From: Winogradskyella ursingii
GTDB lineage: Bacteria; Bacteroidota; Bacteroidia; Flavobacteriales; Flavobacteriaceae
Length of the DNA: 64,000 nucleotides
Direction of reading: 5' to 3'
Assembly (NCBI RefSeq): GCF_013403975.1
Contig: NZ_JABFDH010000004.1
Span: 248,001-312,000, forward strand
Shown here: positions 9,137-16,652 of the stretch, piece by piece
Position numbering within the stretch: the stretch's first letter is position 1
Layout of the letters: each line of letters starts with the position of its first letter
Program-made: the position numbers and the translations under genes
Notes under the pieces: generated by a model
Databases searched by the model: none
The model's input: the letters and a program-made list of their open reading frames with translations, nothing else
Told to the model about the DNA's origin: nothing

Positions 9137-10573
9137 TTAATTTAAATCGAATAAACTGAAGGAAATACCAAAGTAATATCCAAAATCATAGACATTTTTG
9201 GTAAAACTGTCCACATCGTTAAACGAAGTGTTATCGCCAACTTCAAAGCCATTGGTCAATTTTTTTACAGGACCGTAAGCAACTCCGCCAGACAAAGCCA
9301 ATCTACTTTTGCTGCCAAAAAACAGGGAAGGGCCAAAAAGAAAATTGATGCCATTTACGCTATCGTTTCCGGAAATGGGAATAGACAGCCCAAAACTTCC
9401 GCCAACGTTAAAGTTCTCACCCATATAAGGATAAAAATTAATCATGGTACTTAGGTTGGGCACAAAGAAATCATTTTCGTCTGCTCCAATGACTCCGTCT
9501 TCATCAATAAAGTAATCGTTGGATTTAGACCCAAAATTATTCAACGTCATGGCCACGCTTGTGTTAATTTTAAAACCACCTTTTGAAAACATTTTAATAT
9601 TTCTGGTTTTTAAGGTGTTTTGTGAACCGTCGTTTTCCAATTCGTTTGAAAAATCGCTTTGTACAAATTTTAATTCAATATTCACCTTGTCGGCAGACAG
9701 CTCATAGTCATAGGTCTGTTCAAAATTTGATGCTTCTAAAATTGTATATAACGAGCGTAACTCTTCTAAATTAGATAAACTTTGATTGGTAGATTGGTTA
9801 AGGTTGGCCATTAACCGTTGTAAATCGCCAAGTGCCATATTTCTTGAAACCAATTGGCCACGTGAAAGCTCTTGGTCGGTGATATTGGTACTCTCAATTT
9901 CATTAGACATTGTTTTGAGATTGCCCTCTAATTGCGACCGGCTTTCTTTTATGGATTTTTCGACCTTTGCCAGATAGACATAAAAATTATCTTGAGCACT
10001 CGGCAAGCGCACGTCTTGTTCTGCATCTGCAGTTTCCATTAAATTCTGAAGAATGGTTTCCTTATCTAAATTTGGATTAAGCAAGTTAGAAACCAATGTA
10101 GTTTTTAAAGCTGAAACATTGGTAATTGTATTGTTCAAATCTTGAAAATTACTTGTTGCGGAAGCGCTTCCTCTAGTGCCAGCTTCAGATTGAAACATAT
10201 CGGATTCTGGTAAATTTGAGGTGTTTAAATCTATGTTATCTCCTGAAAACGAATTGATGCCACCCAGTAGAGAACTAAAGTTGAAACCCTGTCCGGAAGA
10301 AATTAAATCTTCTTCCTTGACATCTGTTTGTACCTGAACTGCAAAGGGATTTACATTTTGAAGCTTGAGTTCAACAAGACTGTTTCTTTTCAGTTTTGGA
10401 TTTTCGAGCGTGTCTACGACTTTATTGTTTTTGTCCAGTTTCAGGTAATTTACCTTTTCTGTTTTATAGTCATAAACAATACGATAACGCTCTTGTGCAG
10501 TTGCCACAATTCCGAAAAATAAGAATCCAAAGAGGCTTAAGGTTTTAAGTTTAATATGGTAATTTTTTTTCAT
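9137..10573 (-). CDS. Predicted outer-membrane protein of the caspase operon
   Basis: 478 residues, no family recognised. The signal peptide is residues 1-27 (basic start, then FGFLFFGIVATAQ). Residues about 28-140 are polar and low in structure cues; about 140-290 are rich in Leu, Glu, Gln and Asn with a coiled-coil look. Residues about 300-478 alternate polar and hydrophobic residues with aromatic girdle positions (NFYPYMG, GPSLFFGSKS, FGYYFGISFS), which suggests a small beta-barrel or barrel-like domain. Its place in the middle of an exported protease operon suggests a membrane anchor, substrate or scaffold for those proteases, but this is inference. The gaps to its neighbours are 25 and 14 bases, so it is co-transcribed. 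Confidence 0.75.
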   Translation of the reverse strand: MKKNYHIKLKTLSLFGFLFFGIVATAQERYRIVYDYKTEKVNYLKLDKNNKVVDTLENPKLKRNSLVELKLQNVNPFAVQVQTDVKEEDLISSGQGFNFSSLLGGINSFSGDNIDLNTSNLPESDMFQSEAGTRGSASATSNFQDLNNTITNVSALKTTLVSNLLNPNLDKETILQNLMETADAEQDVRLPSAQDNFYVYLAKVEKSIKESRSQLEGNLKTMSNEIESTNITDQELSRGQLVSRNMALGDLQRLMANLNQSTNQSLSNLEELRSLYTILEASNFEQTYDYELSADKVNIELKFVQSDFSNELENDGSQNTLKTRNIKMFSKGGFKINTSVAMTLNNFGSKSNDYFIDEDGVIGADENDFFVPNLSTMINFYPYMGENFNVGGSFGLSIPISGNDSVNGINFLFGPSLFFGSKSRLALSGGVAYGPVKKLTNGFEVGDNTSFNDVDSFTKNVYDFGYYFGISFSLFDLN

Positions 10574-10598
10574 GATTGTAAATTTGAGTTGATAGCAT

Positions 10599-12062
10599 TT
10601 ATTTTTTTACCTTCCAGTAAATATCACTTTCATTCTTAATAATTAATAGTCTTTTTCTATTTAGTGCGCGCTGTCCTGTTTGTATAATATCAAACATATC
10701 AGAAATAATAGAAGTGGTATCCGCAAAATAAGAATGGCTTAAAAAACTAGTATCAATACCAGTTGCATCAATGGTCTCAACTCCATTGAGCAGTACCATT
10801 TTTTCACCTGCATCGCCAGCTCTTGGATTACCGTGCAATAATTTTGAAGCTTTTAAAGCCAAATCATCTGAGGATACATAAAGTGTAATTGGTTTTTTGG
10901 TTTTAGATACCATTTGTGGAGCAATTTCGTTTTTAAAAACATCAGCATCGATATCTGGCGCGGCAAGAATGATTTCTTTTATTTTTGATCTTAGATAAGG
11001 TTTGTCATTCATAACTTCCACAATAGCTCTTGTTAAACCTCTGTTGCCCATACTGTGAGCTACTAGATAAATATCCTCAGCACCTGATTTTGAGAGGTAG
11101 TCTTCTAAAAAGACTCTCATGTTTTTTCTGGACCATTCTATGTTTTCTTCGTCTGTTCCATATCTAAATGTTGAAGCTTGCGAAGGCCAACTGTAAAAAA
11201 CGGCTTTACCATCAAATTTTAAATCATAAGAGATTTGAGCTGTTCTCTTTGCAGCCTCACTAAAGGAGGTATTGTAGCCATGAACAAAAAGAAAGGTGCT
11301 TTTCTTTTTAGATTTCTTGATGTCAGAAGCCAATTTGTTAAAGAATTCACCTTTGTCCAATAGGTTGATATCTTGGAGCATTACATGTTTTGAAGGGTCT
11401 TCGGAAAATTCAAATTTCCAAATAGATGGACTTTCGATTTCTCCAACTCTGTGGTCGTGTGGTATGCTGACCTCCACGATGCCATATTTTAAGGCGGAAC
11501 GTTCAACGCCAAAAGCGTCGTTGAGGTCAGAAGATTTGGTATAATTTCTATCGGTTCCAAAATATATGGGCAATTTTACATAGTCCGGATTTTTTCTTTC
11601 GCCTCTGCTTTTTTCTTCTTTTTTGTCATTTGCATTTATAAGCTCAATAAAAGCTTTGCAAATGCTGTAGTTTTGTTCTTGTGCAACACCATTGATTAGA
11701 TAGGTAATTTTAATGGTTAAATCACCTTGTTTTTTAAAACCGTTGTTGGAAAGCAGCCAGAATTTAAAATTGAAGAGGTTAAAACGTTCTATTGAGTTGA
11801 ATTCTTCAGCTTTATAACCAGATTCAACTTGAATTTTTAAATTATCTAAAACAGTAGATTCCGATAATTTTTTCAGTTTAAACTTGTCGAAATCACTTTT
11901 GTTTGTGACACAAGAGTCACGTTTTGCATAAGCTTCATTTTCAAAGATGACGTATTCATTGTTCTGTGCAAAAAGGTTTGTCGAAACCATAAATAAGCAC
12001 AGAAATAAAATCTGAAAACAGATTTTTGATTTGGTCTGTAAAGATTTTTGAAAAGGAAGCAT
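10599..12062 (-). CDS. Exported alpha/beta hydrolase, DUF900-like
   Basis: 487 residues. A long N-region precedes the hydrophobic core of the signal peptide (residues about 13-33, ending NLFAQ). Residues about 160-450 match the DUF900-type alpha/beta hydrolases: LPIYFGTDRNY is the usual opening, FLFVHGYNTSF the oxyanion strand and helix, and LVAHSMGNRGL carries nucleophile Ser337. Candidate acid and base residues are Asp370 or Asp372 in LAAPDIDAD and His443 in FLSHSYF. A lipase or esterase activity outside the cytoplasm is likely; the substrate is unknown. It is the second gene of the operon, 42 bases after the trypsin-ankyrin gene. An association of esterases with caspase-type proteases suggests an effector that attacks lipid or ester bonds, but that is inference. 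Confidence 0.85.
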   Translation of the reverse strand: MLPFQKSLQTKSKICFQILFLCLFMVSTNLFAQNNEYVIFENEAYAKRDSCVTNKSDFDKFKLKKLSESTVLDNLKIQVESGYKAEEFNSIERFNLFNFKFWLLSNNGFKKQGDLTIKITYLINGVAQEQNYSICKAFIELINANDKKEEKSRGERKNPDYVKLPIYFGTDRNYTKSSDLNDAFGVERSALKYGIVEVSIPHDHRVGEIESPSIWKFEFSEDPSKHVMLQDINLLDKGEFFNKLASDIKKSKKKSTFLFVHGYNTSFSEAAKRTAQISYDLKFDGKAVFYSWPSQASTFRYGTDEENIEWSRKNMRVFLEDYLSKSGAEDIYLVAHSMGNRGLTRAIVEVMNDKPYLRSKIKEIILAAPDIDADVFKNEIAPQMVSKTKKPITLYVSSDDLALKASKLLHGNPRAGDAGEKMVLLNGVETIDATGIDTSFLSHSYFADTTSIISDMFDIIQTGQRALNRKRLLIIKNESDIYWKVKK

Positions 12063-12104
12063 AATGTTTTGTTTTGAGGTTAAACGACTCTTTTTTTAGT
12101 CAAA

Positions 12105-13631
12105 CTATAATCTTCCCTTTCTAGCATTTTTTAGATACTTAGCTAAATCTTTATGGCCTGCTTTTTTAGCTATTTTTTCAGGATAATTTTTATCATTGTT
12201 TTTGTCACCAGCACCAACTCCTTTTTCAACAAACAACTTAGCCATGGTCTTGTTGCCTTTTTTGGCGGCAAGATGCAGCAAGTTATCGCCAGATTTTGTT
12301 TTTATTTTGGCATCCGCACCATGATACAATAGCAATTCGGCCATGTTTGTTTTGTTCTTGATTACGGCATTTTGTAGTGCAGTGTTGGTTGAATTTAACC
12401 CAGCATCTGCCAATACATTATTTTCCAAAAGTATTTTAAGCGCATCGCCATTGTTATTACTCATCGTAAGATCAATAAAATGTCGTCCTTCATCATCAGA
12501 AATTTCATTAGACGTATGTCTTAGAATGTCGGCTAATACTTCATTGCTTTTGTGTTTAATGGCTAGTGGCTCGAGTCTTCCTTTTTCCTTGGTATATTTA
12601 TGATTGAATATCCAATTGTAAATGCTCCAAGACTTGAACCTATCCATTAAATTATTTTTAATGGCATATTCCATATTTTCATAAACGGCCATGATCAAAG
12701 CATTCGAGGGCACAGAAGTAATTTTATGTGCTTGGCAGCCCGCTGTAAAGGCAACACTGTTCCATTGCACCGTTTTTACACAGTCGCAATCTTCATCGTA
12801 TTTGTAGTCGCCAGTATATGATCCATCAGAATATTCTACGGCACCTCTCACCAAAATGCCTTCAATAAAACCATTTTGGTCAAAAACTGGTCCGCCAGAA
12901 TTACCAGGAAATGAATCGATATTGCTTTTAAACCAATTGTTTGGTGATGTGTCTACCACGACAGCATTTGTAGAAAATTTTAAGGGCAAACCCGTTGGGC
13001 TGCCTATCGTATTGATGGCTCCATTTTTTAAAACTCCTCCGCTGGTCCTAAAACGATAAGGTGCTCTCTCTGATGCTCTTGTTAGTTTTAAAACTGCATA
13101 ATCATCTTTAGATTCATCATCTAATTTGGAAGCGATAATACTTTCGACCTCATAAATGTTTTTAGGATCAAATTTGAGGTACATTCCGTCTATAAATTTA
13201 GATTCGCTTGTATAATCAAAAACCCATACGTAACTATTAGCATCTTCCATTGAGTTGATGCAATGGCCAGCAGTAACCATCATATCGGGTGCTATTAAAA
13301 ATCCTGTGCACGATCCGATAGCTGGTTGGTCTAGGTATTTAACATTGTCATCAAATTTATCTGTTCCAAATTGTGATTTTAATCGATCGCTAAGAGACCA
13401 ACCGTAAACTTCGTCACCATAGATTTTATCTTTTGGTATCATCACTGCGGTGGCTCTTACAAAATCCTCGTAGCCGTGGGCATCTTTAACTTCTTTACGA
13501 TCGTCTGCACCGAAGACGCCTCTAGAGACTTTTGTGCCAGGTTCGGCAAAAGGATATTCAATTTCCTTGTCTTGTGCAGTAACGGAATAACTAAATATTC
13601 CTAATAGCAATAATAGATAGTTTATTTTCAT
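12105..13631 (-). CDS. Exported trypsin-like serine protease with ankyrin repeats
   Basis: 508 residues. The signal peptide is residues 1-20 (MKINYLLLLLG...VTAQ). Residues about 55-300 are a chymotrypsin-fold protease of the glutamyl-endopeptidase/trypsin group. VTAGHCIN holds His123, DDYAVLKL holds Asp177 and FPGNSGGPVF holds Ser245, a complete triad. Residues about 365-505 contain ankyrin repeats (LLYHGADAKIKTKSG, LLHLAAKKGNKTMAKL). Ankyrin repeats on an exported serine protease are uncommon and may choose the substrate or hold an inhibitor. As the first gene after the promoter it may be the most strongly made product of the operon. The pairing of a serine protease with caspase-type zymogens suggests a proteolytic cascade, which is inference. 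Confidence 0.9.
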   Translation of the reverse strand: MKINYLLLLLGIFSYSVTAQDKEIEYPFAEPGTKVSRGVFGADDRKEVKDAHGYEDFVRATAVMIPKDKIYGDEVYGWSLSDRLKSQFGTDKFDDNVKYLDQPAIGSCTGFLIAPDMMVTAGHCINSMEDANSYVWVFDYTSESKFIDGMYLKFDPKNIYEVESIIASKLDDESKDDYAVLKLTRASERAPYRFRTSGGVLKNGAINTIGSPTGLPLKFSTNAVVVDTSPNNWFKSNIDSFPGNSGGPVFDQNGFIEGILVRGAVEYSDGSYTGDYKYDEDCDCVKTVQWNSVAFTAGCQAHKITSVPSNALIMAVYENMEYAIKNNLMDRFKSWSIYNWIFNHKYTKEKGRLEPLAIKHKSNEVLADILRHTSNEISDDEGRHFIDLTMSNNNGDALKILLENNVLADAGLNSTNTALQNAVIKNKTNMAELLLYHGADAKIKTKSGDNLLHLAAKKGNKTMAKLFVEKGVGAGDKNNDKNYPEKIAKKAGHKDLAKYLKNARKGRL

Positions 13632-13655
13632 GTTGAGTGTTAATTAATAGCGAGT

Positions 13656-13685
13656 TAAAGTTATTCATTTTTATGATTTTAACAA
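13656..13685 (-). promoter_or_regulatory. Promoter of the caspase/CHAT operon
   Basis: On the minus strand TTG (13685-13683) is followed by 19 bases and then TAACTTTA (13663-13656), one base away from the Bacteroidota consensus TTG-N17-23-TAnnTTTG. Transcription would begin near 13650, leaving a leader of about 20 bases before the ATG at 13631. Confidence 0.5.
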
Positions 13686-13791
13686 GTAATGTGCCAAAAT
13701 GATAAAATTATTTCTGCTATTTTAATCTTTATATGAAAAATTATCAAGAGGATTAATAGGCTAGATTATGGTGTTCTGTTAGCCATTAAGG

Positions 13792-13944
13792 CTAATCAAG
13801 CGCATTTTTTGTCACATAAACACGCCAACCGACAATAGCCTTTTGAAAATTGGAAGCCTTGCTAAGGTCTAGTTGTTTTTTTGTGTAAGAAGGGAGAAGG
13901 GCCTTATTGATTTTGGCTAAAGCTTTAAAAAATGCTTTTTTCAT
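13792..13944 (-). CDS. Conserved-looking 50-residue protein
   Basis: The start chosen is the internal ATG at 13944 (MKKAFFKALAK), preceded by AGGCAA as a ribosome site; a longer frame reaching 13995 has no better start. The protein is basic and ends in YVTKNALD. I recall very similar 50-residue proteins in many flavobacteria, sometimes labelled SsrA-binding protein, though it has none of the length of SmpB, so that label is doubtful. No signal peptide or membrane segment. A TATTTTTG -7-like element lies at 13993-14000 on the same strand, and the leader contains a small hairpin (AGGC, six A, GCCT at 13964-13977). It is transcribed toward the caspase operon with no clear terminator between. Confidence 0.65.
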   Translation of the reverse strand: MKKAFFKALAKINKALLPSYTKKQLDLSKASNFQKAIVGWRVYVTKNALD

Positions 13945-14070
13945 TTGCCTTAAGTTAAACAATAGGCTTTTTTGCCTAATGCTGGTTACATACAAAAATA
14001 GTAAAAGTTACGAGTAAAGTTGTGATGTAAAAAAAATCTATACCTAGAGGTCGAAAATTGGATAAAAAAC

Positions 14071-14093
14071 AATCCCGCTATTTTAGCGGGAAT
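14071..14093 (-). terminator. Isolated rho-independent terminator, minus strand
   Basis: A perfect 8-bp stem TCCCGCTA / TAGCGGGA (14073-14080 and 14084-14091) with a three-base loop. Read on the minus strand it is followed by TTGTTTTTT. No intact minus-strand gene ends just upstream of it; the decayed reading frame at 14143-14295 does. Confidence 0.55.
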
Positions 14094-14142
14094 TTAATTG
14101 TATCGATTTTTTGATTGATTTTAAGCTATTGAAAAGATTGTA

Positions 14143-14295
14143 TCAATAATTAGTTGTACTAATGTCATCATAGTTTTCTGGTTTTAAAAGGTTAATATAA
14201 TTCTCAGTTTTTTGATTGAGTTTTCAATATATAGGCTTAGCCATTTATTCTCCAAGAAAATTTATAGATTTCAGCGAATCTGCATTTAAATTCAT
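14143..14295 (-). pseudogene. Possible decayed short gene upstream of an orphan terminator
   Basis: One minus-strand frame of 51 codons reads as three protein-like pieces split by a TAA (14245-14247) and a TGA (14224-14226). They are a 16-residue piece starting MNLNADSLKS, MAKPIY, and a 26-residue piece containing YINLLKPENYDD and ending STTNY. The last piece stops 50 bases before the orphan terminator stem. The composition looks coding rather than random, but the stretch is short and no family is recognised. The rest of the 13,945-14,592 gap is AT-rich and shows nothing else apart from the promoter element near 14,570. Confidence 0.25.
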
Positions 14296-14569
14296 AACTA
14301 AAATGATAGATTATATTTCGGTATAATATAAACTTCCTATACTAATGTTTTAAATTAATATTAATATTTAAAATTTTGTTTCAATATGAAATTATTCAAG
14401 AGGGTTTTTGTATGTTTTTTTTAAACGTAGGGGCAATTCGTCATAAAAGTGACCATTTTTAGATAATCCGTTGTCAAATAAAAAAAATACACCTTTAAAA
14501 ATTATAACAGAGGCTGTGTTGATTATAGTATCACTTTTATATTTTTAAGTTTAACTGATTTTATAAACT

Positions 14570-14577
14570 TATCTTTG
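14570..14577 (+). promoter_or_regulatory. -7 element of the secreted nuclease gene
   Basis: TATCTTTG matches the Bacteroidota TAnnTTTG element exactly and lies 15 bases before the ATG at 14593. No clear TTG is found 17-23 bases upstream, so the -33 element is weak. Confidence 0.45.
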
Positions 14578-14592
14578 AAAAAAAATTAGAAA

Positions 14593-16593
14593 ATGAAAAA
14601 GAATTTTACCCTAATCTTATTCTTAGTTGTTTCAATTTCATCTTTTTCGCAAGTACTTGTTATTAATGAATTGGACTGCGACAATGTAAGCGCGGAACTT
14701 GAAGAAATTGTTGAAATAAAATCCCAGACACCAAATTTTCCAACCGATGGCTATATTATAGTCTTTTTTAATGGATCCGAAAATGGTGGAGATTCTAGTT
14801 ATTATCTGGTAGATTTAGATGGATTTCAGACGGATAATAATGGTTTGTTGGTAATTGGAGGCGAAGGCGTATCTCCGTATCCACAAATTACAATTCCTAA
14901 TAATATTATCCAAAATGGAGCAGATGCTGTGGCTATTTATCAGGCATCTCCAGATGATTTTCCTGAAGGCACGGTTGCCACTATTACTAATTTGGTAGAT
15001 GTTTTAATATATGATACAAACGATGCTGACGATACAACGTTAATAGATATATTTAATGATGATCCCAATTTTATGGACATTCAACAAATTAGTGAAGGTT
15101 CCGGAGATAATCCAAATTCCATTCAACGAAACAATGATGGGACTTATTTTGTGGATACACCAACTCCAAGACGTCTTAATGATGGTTCGGGAATACCTAT
15201 AAATCCAATTACAATAAGTGTTTTGGAAGATGAATATAATGAAGGCGATTCCTTTGAAATTACTTTTGTCGCAGAATCCAACGTGGCTTCAGACGTAAAT
15301 TTCACTATAAGTTTAAATCGCTTTGGGTTTAATACAGCGGATTATACAGGTAATGTTAATCTTACTATACCAAATGGTCAAAACACGATAAGCACCACCA
15401 TTACTTTGCTAGATGACGCAGAGTCTGAAGGTGAAGAGGTACTGAACATTCGATTTTTGGATTTAGAAGAGCCTATAGTTGCATCTAACAACAATATCAA
15501 AATTAGAGTGGTAGACAGTACTATTGAAACATCACCATGGGGAACACCTGTCAATCCAACATTTAACCAGGTTACAAGTTCGCAACCCAATAATTATTAT
15601 GATAGTTTGGATGGTTTATCTGATGCAGATTTAAGAAATGCACTTCAGAATATAGTTGCAGATCCTAACATAGTAAGAGCGCATACTTATACGGATGTTA
15701 TTGATATTCTGACAAATGCCGACGAGAACCCGGAAAATAACAGCGAGGTTTGGTTGGTATATTTAGAAAAAGGGCGTTCTAAATTAGATAGGCAGACTGG
15801 TTCAGTGCTAGAGGGTAAGTGGAGTAGGGAACATACATTTCCACAGGACCGAGCCGGATATTTTGGTATTGAAGAAGATCAAATCGGCGATGGAATAGAT
15901 GTATTTTGGGATACAGAAGCAGATTCGCTTCGACATGGATTTTCAGATGCTCATGCATTAAGAGTTGTAGATGCAAGAGAAAATAGTAGTCGTAATAAAA
16001 AGCATTACGGACCACCAAGTTTAGGAGGCTATGCTGGTCCAATTGATGATACAACAATGGAGCTTGATACGGAGGGAAGTTTTTATGGTGATGTTGCCAG
16101 AAGTGTACTTTATTTGGAAATAAGATACAATGGTTTGCAAATTGTAGATGGTTACCCTGAAGTCGATGGACAACTAGGTGATTTAGCCACACTGCTCGAT
16201 TGGCATAGAAATGACCCTCCGGACGATTTTGAAATGAACCGAAATAACGTCATTTACGAGTGGCAACGGAACCGCAACCCGTTTATAGATCAGCCTTTGT
16301 TGGTAGAATATATTTGGGGTAATAATGTTGGCGATACTTGGATGCAATCTTTAAGTATAGAAGATGAAACTCTATCTGAGATAACAATTTACCCGAATCC
16401 AACTTCGGGCAGAATATACATCAGAGGGTTGAAAAGTGAAAATACTGCAGAATTATTTTCAATCGATGGTAAACTTTTAAAGCGCTACAATGCGGTTGAA
16501 GATTACCTGGACTTGGATTTAACTACCGGCATTTATTTACTAAAGCTCAATAATGGAAATGGCTCGGCGGTTAAGAAGATTGTAATTAACTAA
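14593..16593 (+). CDS. Type IX-secreted endonuclease I family nuclease
   Basis: 666 residues. The signal peptide is residues 1-19 (MKKNFTLILFL...SFSQ). Residues about 20-195 resemble a lamin-tail-like domain (VLVINELDCDN). About 205-300 is a Calx-beta-like Ig domain (LEDEYNEGDSFEITF, ITLLDDAESEGEE). About 335-585 is an endonuclease I domain: WSREHTFPQ holds the predicted catalytic His414, and NRNNVIYEWQRNRNPF (from Asn549) is the family signature. Residues about 592-666 are a type A C-terminal sorting domain (ITIYPNPTSGRIY, GIYLLKLNNG). The enzyme is predicted to be exported by the type IX system and to degrade extracellular DNA or RNA for nutrient gain. The lamin-tail plus Calx-beta plus endonuclease I order is common in marine flavobacteria. 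It is monocistronic, with a terminator 23 bases after the stop. Confidence 0.93.
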   Translation: MKKNFTLILFLVVSISSFSQVLVINELDCDNVSAELEEIVEIKSQTPNFPTDGYIIVFFNGSENGGDSSYYLVDLDGFQTDNNGLLVIGGEGVSPYPQITIPNNIIQNGADAVAIYQASPDDFPEGTVATITNLVDVLIYDTNDADDTTLIDIFNDDPNFMDIQQISEGSGDNPNSIQRNNDGTYFVDTPTPRRLNDGSGIPINPITISVLEDEYNEGDSFEITFVAESNVASDVNFTISLNRFGFNTADYTGNVNLTIPNGQNTISTTITLLDDAESEGEEVLNIRFLDLEEPIVASNNNIKIRVVDSTIETSPWGTPVNPTFNQVTSSQPNNYYDSLDGLSDADLRNALQNIVADPNIVRAHTYTDVIDILTNADENPENNSEVWLVYLEKGRSKLDRQTGSVLEGKWSREHTFPQDRAGYFGIEEDQIGDGIDVFWDTEADSLRHGFSDAHALRVVDARENSSRNKKHYGPPSLGGYAGPIDDTTMELDTEGSFYGDVARSVLYLEIRYNGLQIVDGYPEVDGQLGDLATLLDWHRNDPPDDFEMNRNNVIYEWQRNRNPFIDQPLLVEYIWGNNVGDTWMQSLSIEDETLSEITIYPNPTSGRIYIRGLKSENTAELFSIDGKLLKRYNAVEDYLDLDLTTGIYLLKLNNGNGSAVKKIVIN

Positions 16594-16615
16594 AATAATA
16601 TGTTTGTTAAAAATT

Positions 16616-16646
16616 AAAAGCCAAACTAAGTTTTAGTTTGGCTTTT
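16616..16646. terminator. Bidirectional terminator between nuclease and M56 genes
   Basis: The stem AAAAGCCAAACTAA / TTAGTTTGGCTTTT around one or two loop bases has A runs on the left and T runs on the right, so it can stop transcripts from both convergent genes. Confidence 0.8.
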
Positions 16647-16652
16647 GTTGGG

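Noticed and set aside
1..13685. Labelling the protease operon as a known CRISPR-linked or STAND-type defence system
   Set aside because: No CRISPR array, Cas gene, NTPase or toxin partner is present, and all proteins carry signal peptides.
15779..16192. 137-codon minus-strand frame inside the nuclease gene
   Set aside because: Rich in His, Tyr and Leu as expected for an antisense shadow; the plus-strand nuclease has clear domains.
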